Shown here: positions 1 through 5,726 of the stretch, one piece after another
How the letters are laid out: each line of letters begins with the position of its first letter
Numbering within the stretch: position 1 is the first letter of the stretch
NCBI GenBank assembly: GCA_005879255.1
Contig: VBKY01000340.1
Location: forward strand, 1-6,592
Length of the DNA stretch: 6,592 bases
Source of the DNA: Deltaproteobacteria bacterium
GTDB lineage: Bacteria > Desulfobacterota_B > Binatia > UBA9968
Direction: 5' to 3'
Notes under the pieces: generated by a model
What the model saw: the letters and a program-made list of their open reading frames with translations, nothing else
What the model was told of the DNA's origin: nothing
Databases searched by the model: none
Program-made: the position numbers and the translations under genes

Positions 1-128
1 TTGACGTCGCCGGGCGGCGCGTCGCGGAAAACGATGCCGTCTCCGGGTTGGCGCTTTCCGATGTCCACCTGGATCTCTTCAAAGTGAGATTCGCCGTCCG
101 CTCCAGTATAGACTCGTGTAACTTTCAC
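1..128 (-). CDS. Cupin-like small protein, N-terminal part (runs off left edge)
   Basis: Reading leftward from a GTG at 128-126, 42 codons stay open to the window edge. The product begins MKVTRVYTGADGESHFEE and continues to a segment reading VFRDAPPGDV. This opening (K-x-x-R-x-Y-T-G-x-D-G-x-S-H-F-E, then F-R-x-x-P-P-G) is what I recall from a family of small cytoplasmic cupin-fold proteins of unknown function; in those relatives the metal-binding histidines come just after the point where the window ends, so they cannot be checked. The GTG start is supported by AAAGAG seven bases upstream (141-136). The frame is open further upstream but has no nearby ATG. No signal peptide is visible. It lies 177 bp downstream of the broken binding-protein gene on the same strand and may have its own promoter in that gap. 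Function is not known; the cupin assignment rests on family memory of the N-terminus. Confidence 0.62.
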   Translation of the reverse strand, partial: MKVTRVYTGADGESHFEEIQVDIGKRQPGDGIVFRDAPPGDV

Positions 129-183
129 GATGACGCTCTTTAGAAAGACTAGCAGAGAAAATCAAGTTAATATTTGCGGTTAA

Positions 184-203
184 CTCGATTAATCGGAATC
201 GAG
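184..203. repeat. Inverted repeat upstream of the partial cupin gene
   Basis: CTCGATT (184-190) and AATCGAG (197-203) are perfect 7-base inverted repeats separated by six bases. The nested sequence CGATTAATCG (186-195) is itself a 10-base palindrome. It lies 56-75 bases upstream of the GTG start of the leftward partial cupin gene and about 100 bases past the end of the broken binding-protein gene. It could be an operator for the cupin gene. There is no clear T-tract, so a terminator role is less likely. Confidence 0.35.
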
Positions 204-305
204 TGGTGTTCTCGCGTGCATTTGATCTAGGCGGCACAAGGATCGAAGGAATGCTTTGAAAGAGAAATCAATTCAATCGTGGGATCGCCGCTTCGTTTTC
301 TTCGA

Positions 306-1233
306 TTATTTAATCACCTTATCCGCCCGCACCAACACATTCGGCGGAATCGTTAAACCGATCTGATTCGCCGCCTTCAGATTGATGATGAACTCAAACT
401 TCTTCGGCTGCTCCACCGGGAGATCGGCGGGTTTGGTGCCTTTCAGAATTTTGTCGACGTACGTGGCGGCGCGGCGGTACAAGTCGGTAATGCGCTGGCA
501 GCCGGTTCTTCGCCGCAAGTGCGGCAACGTGTGTGCGCTGAGAATTGAGCACAGGACCGCTCAGTACGAGGACTGCCTCAGCCGGGCCCTTGCTCGCGGC
601 TCGGAATGCGATCTCAATATCCTTCGGCTCTAGTACGTCGAGGTATTGAAGCTTTACTCCGAGGGCCCCTGCGGCAAGTTCCGTCTCTTTTAACGCTTGT
701 GCGTTGCCCGGGCTGGTCGAAGTTCCGAAGACGGCCGCGCGGGAGAGCTTGGGTAGGATTTCTTTGAGCAGCTCCAGTCTCTTTCCAGATAAGTCCGCAG
801 TCAGTGAGGATAACCCAGTGATATTTCCCCCAGGTCGCGCAAGACTGGCCACGAACCCGTTTCCAACAGGATCGGGATCCTGGGACATGATTATGGGAAT
901 CGTAATAGTTGCTGCCTTGGCGGCCCGGGTTGCTGGCGCACCAGGCGTCACGATCATGTCTACCTTGAGACGCACTAGCTCGGCCGCGAGCGCGGGGAGG
1001 CGATCGAATTTTCCCTCCGAAGATCGCCACTCAAGGACAATGTTCTTCCCCTCCACGTACCCAAGCTCACGCAGACCCTGCCGGAATGCTTCGATGCGGG
1101 CCGAGATATCGGAAAGGGAGTTCGCAGCTAGGTATCCTACCCGGGGAATTTTCGTTGGCTGCTGCGCCTCGGCGGGCAAACAAAGCGCAAAGAGCGTAGC
1201 GCAAAGAGTAAGGACCGTGATTTTTTTCTTCAT
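306..1233 (-). pseudogene. ABC-type substrate-binding protein (PF04392/COG2984), frameshifted by an internal deletion
   Basis: The protein starts at ATG 1233 with a typical Sec signal peptide (lysine-rich start, hydrophobic core, AEA before Q24). It then has the fold and motifs of the ABC_sub_bind family: an FRQGLRELGYVEG segment at residues 50-62, AAELVRLKVD at 83-92 and LARPGGNITG at 131-140. Members of this family are exported solute-binding proteins of uncharacterised ABC transporters. The frame is correct to about residue 247 (NRLPA). It then shifts, and the proper C-terminus, from [14 protein letters not shown] to ADKVIK and a TAA at 308-306, lies in another frame. Compared with the paralog at 2260-1289, 19 codons are missing and one extra base remains at the junction near 491-493, a net loss of 56 bases. 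If translated, the original frame would run on to a stop at 396-394, giving 279 residues with a scrambled arginine-rich tail. An assembly error is possible but a 56-base loss is an unusual one. It sits 55 bp downstream of the paralog, with only a weak purine-rich ribosome site (GAGAAAAAG). Confidence 0.85.
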
Positions 1234-1288
1234 GTCTTTTTCTCTGTCTCGCTCGACTTGTCACTCGACACCTGACACTCGCCCCTTC

Positions 1289-2260
1289 TCACTTGATCAC
1301 CTTATCCGCCCGCGCCAGCAGGTTAGACGGAATCGTCAGGCCGATCTGCTTCGCGGTCTTAAGATTTATGATCAGCTCAAACTTCGTCGGTTGCTCCACA
1401 GGAAGGTCTGCGGGCTTAGCACCTTTTAAGATTTTATCCACGTATGTGGCGGCGAGCCGGTACATTTCGGACAGGCTCGGGCCATAGCTCATCAAGCCTC
1501 CGGATTCCACAAAGTGTCCATCCGGGAAGATCACCGGCAGCCGAGCCTTGCCCGCTAGATCCGCGATCTGTCGCATGTAACCCGTAATCATCAGTCCAGG
1601 CAGCACATCGAGAGCGCCGGCACGTTCACGAGTCATGGCCGCAAATGCACTGTCGAGCTCGTTGGGATCTCGCAACTCTAGGATTTGAAGGTGCACCCCC
1701 AAAACCCGAGCCGCCTCAATCGTCGCTCTTAGGGAACTCGCGCCGCCGACTGCTTCCCGGAGTACAGCGACACGGAAGACCTTCGGAAAAGCCTCCTTGA
1801 GCAGATCCAGGCGCTTGCCGCTTAACCCCGGATTGAGCGTGGATATTCCGGTAATGTTCCCGCCCGGTCTGGCCAGGCTAGCGACAAATCCCTGCTCGAC
1901 AGCATCGTCAACGCCCCCCATGACAATGGGGATTGTACTGGTGGCTTGTTTCGCGGCGCGGACACCTAGCGAAGTTATCGCCACCATAACGTCCACCTTC
2001 AAGCGCACTAACTCGGCGGCGAGGTCGAAAAGCCGGTTTGCTCTACCCTCGGCCGATCGATACTCCAGGGAGATGTTCCGTCCCTCAACGTAGTTCAGCT
2101 CGCGCAAACCTTGCCGGAAGGCATTCAGGAAGAAATCGGCGGATGGAGAGAGTACGCCCACCCGGCGCATGCTTCCCAATTGCTGCGTATCCGCAGCGGG
2201 GAGCGACGTGAGCATGCCGAGGGTCAGGGCGACGGTGAGCCCAGCAGATATCAACTTCAT
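1289..2260 (-). CDS. ABC-type substrate-binding protein (PF04392/COG2984), intact
   Basis: This 323-residue protein has the usual length for the ABC_sub_bind family of periplasmic solute-binding proteins, whose ligands are mostly unknown. I place the start at ATG 2260-2258: a strong AGGAGGT lies directly upstream, and the product begins MKLISAGLTVALTLG, a good Sec signal peptide with likely cleavage near the PAAD sequence at residues 21-24. An in-frame ATG 45 bases further up would add a charged, non-signal-like extension. Visible family segments are RVGVLSPS (33-40), FRQGLRELNYVEG (48-60), AAELVRLKVD (81-90), RPGGNITG (131-138) and a C-terminus with [21 protein letters not shown]. The last 56 residues match the neighbouring broken paralog at 47 positions, while the rest is clearly more divergent. 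No permease or ATPase gene is nearby, so it is an orphan binding protein within this window. It is the first gene of a leftward group and lies opposite the bicupin gene across a 237-bp divergent region. Confidence 0.9.
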   Translation of the reverse strand: MKLISAGLTVALTLGMLTSLPAADTQQLGSMRRVGVLSPSADFFLNAFRQGLRELNYVEGRNISLEYRSAEGRANRLFDLAAELVRLKVDVMVAITSLGVRAAKQATSTIPIVMGGVDDAVEQGFVASLARPGGNITGISTLNPGLSGKRLDLLKEAFPKVFRVAVLREAVGGASSLRATIEAARVLGVHLQILELRDPNELDSAFAAMTRERAGALDVLPGLMITGYMRQIADLAGKARLPVIFPDGHFVESGGLMSYGPSLSEMYRLAATYVDKILKGAKPADLPVEQPTKFELIINLKTAKQIGLTIPSNLLARADKVIK

Positions 2261-2263
2261 CTG

Positions 2264-2270
2264 ACCTCCT
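2264..2270 (-). promoter_or_regulatory. Strong ribosome binding site that fixes the start of the binding-protein gene
   Basis: The minus strand reads AGGAGGT followed by CAG and then ATG at 2260. It is a full anti-SD match with a short spacer. It selects this ATG over the upstream in-frame ATG at 2305, whose extra 15 residues would bury the signal peptide. Confidence 0.75.
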
Positions 2271-2393
2271 TGCTTGGGCCTCTCGGTGTCATGATCCATT
2301 GGCACATGTTTAATCCTTGCTCCGAAATTCGAATCGCGGTCAAGATCCCTTCAAGCCTCTCGTGGCCTTCACAATAGGGGCATCGGAAAACCG

Positions 2394-2408
2394 GCAACCT
2401 TTGGTTGC
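2394..2408. repeat. Short perfect hairpin in the divergent intergenic region
   Basis: GCAACC (2394-2399) and GGTTGC (2403-2408) are perfect inverted repeats around a TTT loop. The hairpin sits about 130 bp upstream of the leftward binding-protein gene and 90 bp upstream of the rightward bicupin. There is no run of T after it on either strand, so a terminator is not indicated. It may be an operator half or a leader structure. Confidence 0.3.
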
Positions 2409-2431
2409 GAATTGTGCAGGCGGGTCGTTTC

Positions 2432-2443
2432 TGCTACGTAGCA
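2432..2443. promoter_or_regulatory. 12-bp perfect palindrome, candidate operator between divergent genes
   Basis: TGCTACGTAGCA at 2432-2443 is identical to its own reverse complement over all 12 bases. It is 54 bp upstream of the bicupin start codon and 171 bp upstream of the leftward binding-protein start, which is a usual place for a dimeric regulator to act on the bicupin promoter or on both. I could not identify convincing -35 and -10 boxes around it, and no regulator gene is present in the window. Confidence 0.35.
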
Positions 2444-2497
2444 ATCACGATCAGTATCTTCAACATCTAGCTCTCGTTCGAAAGTGAGTAACATCCC

Positions 2498-3277
2498 ATG
2501 AGTTTACGATTTATCATCCGCGCTCTGATTATTGCGACACTCGGTGCAGGGATTTCCGCGCCGCCTCTAGGTGCACAGACAACTCCCGGGCCAAGCACTA
2601 CACAACCGACCGCCGTTCGGAACGTCCTCGCGAATGCGGGGCTCCCGAGCGTGGTGGACGTGCCTTTGCACTTCAAGCTCCTTCGCGTCAGCATCCCGGC
2701 CGGGCAATCGACTAGCTCTAGGGAAGCAAACGGCTTTCTCTTCGAAATGTCCGGAATGCTAGCGGTGACGACCAGCGGCGACACCCGAAACCTGCGCAAT
2801 GGCGACGCAATGTTCGTCGGGCGGGGCGAGAGTGCCACGCTGAAAGCGACCGGTCCCGAACCAGCGGTGTTCCTGCACTTCCTGCTGCTGCCGGTGGCTG
2901 ACTTGGAGAAGATGGTGGAAGGGGCACCGGCCGTCGTAACCGAGCTGTATCGGACCACGGCACCCATCCCCAGTTTGAAGTCGGGTCCTTACGAGTTTAC
3001 GCTTACCCGTGTCACGTTGCCGCCGCGAATGCCGTCCAATCCGCCACATTATCGCTCCGGTGGCGCGCTCTACTACGTGGCGTCTGGAACAGGGACGACG
3101 ACGGTCGAAGGAAGGACGGAAACGAAACCGACGGGTTCGCGTCTTTTCGAACCTTACGGCATGGTTCACCAGTGGGGAAATCCAGGCGACACTCCGCTCG
3201 TCCTTCTCCAGGCCAACATCAGCCCGGAGGGAGTACCCGTGGTCATAGTCGGCGTTCCACCTGCTGGTTCAAAGTAA
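2498..3277 (+). CDS. Secreted bicupin protein
   Basis: This 259-residue protein has a Sec signal peptide (MSLRFIIRALIIATLGAGIS, then APPLGA, cleavage probably after A26) and two cupin-like beta-barrel halves. The first half (about residues 55-132) has cupin spacing, with GFLFEMSGMLAV and RNLRNGDAMFVGRGE, but no histidine ligands. The second half (about 164-245) has a second motif that fits the cupin pattern exactly: GSRLFEPYGMVHQWGN, with P219, G221, H224 and N228. Its first motif reads PPHYRSGGALYYVASG, where the usual second His and the Glu are replaced by R and A, so only H184 and H224 remain of the normal metal-binding set. It is therefore probably not a standard metal-dependent cupin enzyme; a ligand-binding role is possible. 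The start has a weak AGTGAG about ten bases upstream. It is divergent from the binding-protein genes and convergent with the next cupin. Confidence 0.85.
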   Translation: MSLRFIIRALIIATLGAGISAPPLGAQTTPGPSTTQPTAVRNVLANAGLPSVVDVPLHFKLLRVSIPAGQSTSSREANGFLFEMSGMLAVTTSGDTRNLRNGDAMFVGRGESATLKATGPEPAVFLHFLLLPVADLEKMVEGAPAVVTELYRTTAPIPSLKSGPYEFTLTRVTLPPRMPSNPPHYRSGGALYYVASGTGTTTVEGRTETKPTGSRLFEPYGMVHQWGNPGDTPLVLLQANISPEGVPVVIVGVPPAGSK

Positions 3278-3350
3278 CGACAGCTTAGGGACCTACGCAA
3301 CGCACCCCACCAAAACATTACAGCAACGCACTGGCCGGCGCGTCGCCCGC

Positions 3351-3376
3351 GACCGCGAGATTCGGCGGACGCGGTC
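3351..3376. terminator. Weak hairpin between the two convergent cupin genes
   Basis: GACCGCG (3351-3357) and CGCGGTC (3370-3376) are perfect 7-base inverted repeats with a 12-base loop. The structure overlaps the stop codon of the leftward cupin (3377-3375) and lies about 75 bp past the stop of the rightward bicupin. It sits where a shared terminator would be expected, but neither strand has a T-tract after it, so intrinsic termination is uncertain. Confidence 0.25.
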
Positions 3377-3815
3377 ATTTCTTCCTGGGATCGTCTGTAG
3401 CATTGACATAAGTGATACCCCACGGTCCTACCCCATGTACCTGAACGATCGTTTCTTCTTTCGTCCAGGCAAAATGGTTCGTTTTGGGCTGCATGATGGC
3501 GACGCTACCGGCCGGCAATGGTTTTGTTTGTTTGGGATCGAGTTTGTCGCCAGTGCCCATATTGAACGTGCCAGAAATCACGGTTACGTGCTCAATCGCT
3601 GGGTGCCAGTGAGCAGGGATCTTGTAGTCAGCAGGGAGCCTTAGCCGGAATGTAAAAGGAACCGCTTCATTCAGTGGGCCTTCAATCACGGCAAGCTTTG
3701 CGCCAGGCGGCAGTGACGGAACTTCAACCCATTTAAGATCGCCCGGTGTGACCATTGTATGAGCGCCCGCCTGCGCCCAGACCGATGGAGCTCCCATACT
3801 CACAACGCCAAACAT
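3375..3815 (-). CDS. Secreted single-domain cupin with complete metal-binding set
   Basis: The open frame from ATG 3815 gives 146 residues. The cupin core is clear. Motif 1 is IPAHWHPAIEHVTVISG, with H69, H71 and E75 in HxHxxxE spacing. Motif 2 is PAGSVAIMQPKTNHFAW, with H114. Together these give the normal three-His, one-Glu metal site. The protein ends in ITYVNATDDPRKK, an ending I recall from exported cupins of about 150 residues, function unknown. From this ATG the leader is only the hydrophobic half of a signal peptide (MFGVVSMGAPSVWAQ, cleavage probably after WAQ or AQA) with no positive charge. The missing charged part is found just upstream in another frame (see the next feature), so the true start is probably 3843 and this reading is shortened by a frameshift. 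The frame from 3815 could still be translated, since AAGGG lies 11 bases before it. It is convergent with the bicupin. Confidence 0.82.
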   Translation of the reverse strand: MFGVVSMGAPSVWAQAGAHTMVTPGDLKWVEVPSLPPGAKLAVIEGPLNEAVPFTFRLRLPADYKIPAHWHPAIEHVTVISGTFNMGTGDKLDPKQTKPLPAGSVAIMQPKTNHFAWTKEETIVQVHGVGPWGITYVNATDDPRKK

Positions 3816-3855
3816 TACAGCCCATACCCTTAAGGGTTTTCATATTCATCCCTTT
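3816..3855 (-). other. Displaced start and n-region of the cupin signal peptide (one-base frameshift)
   Basis: On the minus strand AAAGGG (3855-3850) is followed six bases later by ATG at 3843, which opens MKTLKG before leaving the cupin frame. Removing one G from the GGG at about 3834-3832 joins this to the downstream frame and gives MKTLKVWAVMFGVVSMG, a complete signal peptide with charged start and hydrophobic core. The ATG at 3843 and the ATG at 3815 are 28 bases apart, so exactly one extra base explains the break. Either the gene carries a real +1 shift in a homopolymer or the base is a sequencing error. Confidence 0.55.
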
Positions 3856-4001
3856 ACAAAGCTTGTTGGGGCATGAACTACCTGCAACCACTGGCATCGG
3901 CCCCTTTGACGCCAGCCTAACTATCTGCAAGGAAGAATGGAAGGGAAGTTACTGTGACATGATCCGGGCAATAAGACCTCCTATTAATCTGTTAGCTGGG
4001 A

Positions 4002-4085
4002 GCCTAAGGTATTGTGAGCTGAGCCGTCCGCGATAAGGCGGCGCGCAGCGCCGATCCGCGGATCGGCTCCAGCGAACTGTTATGC
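4002..4085 (-). mobile_element. attC-like integron recombination site (degenerate at one end)
   Basis: Read on the minus strand, the site opens with GCATAAC (4085-4079), then AGTTC and GCTGGAGCCG (4073-4064). This closely resembles the left half of known attC sites such as that of aadA cassettes (TAACAATTCGTTCAAGCCG). The matching box CGGCTCAGC (4026-4018) pairs with it except for one extra base on the left-hand copy, the same side on which standard attC sites carry their unpaired base. The centre holds a perfect 18-base palindrome (GCCGATCCGCGGATCGGC, 4067-4050) and a smaller GGCGC/GCGCC hairpin. The far end reads CTTAGGC (4008-4002) where GTTAGGC would be expected, and the spacer before it is about three bases longer than usual, so this end looks mutated. 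The site starts 17 bases after the methyltransferase stop codon on the same strand, as in a gene cassette. No integrase gene is in the window. Confidence 0.55.
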
Positions 4086-4102
4086 CGTCGGGCGTCTTTT
4101 CA

Positions 4103-4621
4103 TCATGCTTTTTTGCAAAAACAATAAATGAACTGCTGCTCTGTTCCAAAAGGAGTTTTATGCTTTTCTTCGACATGATCGATCAGATCGAAATTTTCTC
4201 CGAACTCACCGTGTAAAGTCTCAGGATTGTATCGAACGACTTCAACTCCGCTACATTTGGCAGGCCCATTCAGTGAAAAAGTGGCGACGATTACATGGCC
4301 ACCGGGTTTAACCGAATGAAGAACGTTCTTGATGTAGAGTTCCCGATCTTTCGGGTCAGTTAAAAAATGGAAGACAGCTCGATCGTGCCAGACATCAAAG
4401 TGGTGGTGTGGAAATTTGGCGGTAGTGATGTCGGCGATCAACCAGGTGCTCTTTCTCAGTTGTGTGACGAGCTGGCGGATTTCAGCTGTGCTTTGACTGA
4501 TTCGTTCTGTCGATCGTCGGTGTTTGGAATAGTTGCCGGCCTTTTTCTCCCCGCCATCATGGTGAAATGCGTCATCGGTTCGAGAACGTTGTTGGCGGTT
4601 TTGAAAGCTGTGCCTCCTCAA
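4103..4621 (-). pseudogene. Class I SAM-dependent methyltransferase, C-terminal half; N-terminal half eroded
   Basis: The frame ending at tandem TGA stops (4105-4100) carries a recognisable methyltransferase C-terminal half. It has TWLIADIT (residues 59-66, acidic motif region), FDVWHDRAVFHFLTDP (75-90), VKPGGHVIVATFS (104-116) and a tail with CSGVEVVRYNPETLHGEFG and TPFGTEQQFIYCFCKK. The ADIT, VWHDRAVFHFL and VRY segments are as I recall them in a family of about 200-residue class I methyltransferases of unknown substrate. The glycine-rich SAM-binding motif I, expected about 40 residues before WLIADIT, cannot be read in this frame or cleanly in another. The first 55 or so residues here look like frameshifted or degraded sequence, with only hints such as GG and NYS at roughly the right places. 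No ATG begins the frame; a TTG at 4621 is the only start-like codon. It is probably not functional. Base composition is visibly lower in GC than the cupins to its left. An attC-like site follows directly, suggesting it arrived as an integron cassette. Confidence 0.7.
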
Positions 4622-5040
4622 GAAAGAGAGAGGTGGCTATCGTTGCAGCTTTGATGACCCAGGCGCTTTATTGATTGAGAAAGGCGAAACGTTAGATAAT
4701 GAAACTGCGCTCTTCAGCGCATTCGTGCCGTTGAGCACGATTCATTGGTGCCGCAAACAATGGGACATTGGCCGACCGCTAAGGTCTAGACTTCCGCGCC
4801 CGCTGTAAACTTTTCGATCACTATTCCGGGCTAATTCGCTTCATCGCCGAGCGCCGTTTCAGGTGCATCAAACCGTTTCTTACGTCAACTCTGCACGGGC
4901 ACACCTTTGGCTTAAGAAGAGTCCCGTGCGGAAAAGAGTACCGGCGAAATCCAGCCAGATGGGAGTGCTAAAGCAAAAATGACGATTCACCAATTATGTC
5001 TATTTGAATCTCCTACCGGCACTCTATGTAGGTTATATAC
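4622..5040. other. Intergenic stretch of about 420 bp with no convincing gene
   Basis: No frame on either strand gives a recognisable protein. The longest item is a plus-strand reading from a TTG at 4671 to TAA at 4808, 45 codons, open upstream but without an ATG or ribosome site, and not similar to anything I know. Its presence right behind the broken methyltransferase suggests decayed coding DNA. A GTTAGAT at 4691-4697 resembles an integron core site but lies in the opposite orientation to the attC-like site and has no partner box. I see no promoter, tRNA or hairpin of note. Confidence 0.5.
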
Positions 5041-5409
5041 TTGACTCCCTTAGAACGTGAACGTGCTGAGTATGGGCTGAGAACGCTGAGACATTTAAAG
5101 CAGGAACTTGAGCACTCGCCTTGCGGGAATCAGTTTGAAAAATATCCATTTGACATTGGCGGCCTGAGTTGGATCGCAAGAGAAATTAAGCGCGAAGAAA
5201 CTTTGTTAGGCGACAAGCTCATAGAAGATGTTGAGCAACGGGCGACAACGGACTCGATAAACTTCTGGCATTCCCCCACGATCCAGCAAATCGCATACAA
5301 GCTTTGGAAAGAAGCGGGACGACCTGATAACCGCTCGCTGGATTTTTGGCTTGAGGCGGAGCGGATTTATGATGCCCGTCGTCGATCAATCCCAAGAAAC
5401 GTTCCGTGA
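5041..5409 (+). CDS. DUF2934 domain protein
   Basis: The frame gives 122 residues. The last third, IQQIAYKLWKEAGRPDNRSLDFWLEAERIYDARR, is a clear DUF2934 (PF11154) domain: the pattern I-x-x-x-A-Y-x-L-W-x-x-A-G-R-P-x-x-R-S-x-x-F-W-L-x-A-E is complete. The domain is short, helical and of unknown function, and is often the C-terminal part of small proteins. The first 80 residues are highly charged (TPLERERAEYGLRTLRHLKQELE) with no signal peptide or membrane segment, so the protein should be cytoplasmic. The start must be TTG at 5041: an in-frame TAG lies four codons upstream (5029-5031) and there is no ATG inside the frame. TAGGT at 5029-5033 could serve as a modest ribosome site. The gene stands alone, with a spacer of about 420 bp before it and 320 bp after. 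Function cannot be named. Confidence 0.75.
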   Translation: MTPLERERAEYGLRTLRHLKQELEHSPCGNQFEKYPFDIGGLSWIAREIKREETLLGDKLIEDVEQRATTDSINFWHSPTIQQIAYKLWKEAGRPDNRSLDFWLEAERIYDARRRSIPRNVP

Positions 5410-5726
5410 GACCGAGCCTCCCGGTCGCACTAGTCACTGGCCATCGGAAGCTCTCGCTCTCGAATAGAGTTGCACTGCGCGTTCGTACAGATCACGAGAG
5501 CGTAGGGAATCTAAAAGGCTTGCAAGAATCCGAATTTTTATAGCCCTCGCCACGGCTGAATTCAACCGACACACAAAAATCATCGCACGGTAATGTCAAT
5601 TCAGTATCTCAGTGGCAACGATCAGCAGACCATAAGAATCTCTTAAGCACAAAGCGCGCTTATCGCGCCACCATAGCTGGGAATAGCATGGTCACCGTGT
5701 CTGATTCCAAAAAAGTTGCGCATTGA
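5410..5726. other. Intergenic stretch of about 320 bp between convergent genes
   Basis: I see no gene here. It holds small inverted repeats: GACCG/CGGTC at 5410-5426 directly after the DUF2934 stop codon, and CGCTCTCG (5455-5462) with CGAGAGCG (5495-5502) separated by 32 bases. The terminator-like hairpin at 5654-5668 is listed separately. The middle (about 5520-5640) is AT-rich without visible structure. Confidence 0.5.
5649..5668 (-). terminator. Candidate terminator of the GMC-PF06439 gene
   Basis: On the minus strand GCGCG (5668-5664), loop ATAAG, CGCGC (5658-5654) is followed by TTTGTGCTT. The stem is short but all G-C, and the trailing stretch is T-rich though interrupted. It lies about 60 bases past the stop codon of the leftward gene at 5727, a suitable place for intrinsic termination. 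Confidence 0.4.

Noticed and set aside
1260..1283. Direct repeat CACTCG...CACTCG between the two binding-protein genes
   Set aside because: Six-base repeats at this spacing are common by chance and nothing else supports an element.
704..1429. 241-codon rightward open frame across the binding-protein genes
   Set aside because: It is antisense to clear ABC_sub_bind coding sequence and rich in Arg and Ser, as expected for the reverse of such a gene.
3961..3985. Strong AGGAGG on the minus strand followed by a TTG, suggesting a small gene before the cupin
   Set aside because: The reading frame closes after 16 codons and shows no protein-like features. The motif is most likely chance.
3949..4176. 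75-codon leftward open frame across the attC-like site
   Set aside because: It overlaps the end of the methyltransferase in another frame and simply translates the hairpin site. Its arginine/serine-rich content has no protein-like pattern.
4367..4654. 95-codon rightward open frame antisense to the methyltransferase remnant
   Set aside because: It has no recognisable domain and covers the better supported leftward methyltransferase sequence, so it is a shadow frame.
4691..4697. GTTAGAT, a match to the integron core site GTTRRRY, as a second attC upstream of the methyltransferase
   Set aside because: It is on the plus strand, opposite to the attC-like site, and no paired R''/L'' box occurs at a suitable distance. 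A seven-base match is expected by chance.
4671..4808. Plus-strand reading of 45 codons behind the methyltransferase remnant
   Set aside because: It has no ribosome site, no ATG and no similarity to any family I know, so it was only mentioned in the gap description.
5455..5502. Inverted repeat CGCTCTCG / CGAGAGCG as a mobile-element end or operator
   Set aside because: The arms are only eight bases, with a 32-base spacer and no target duplication or nearby gene start.
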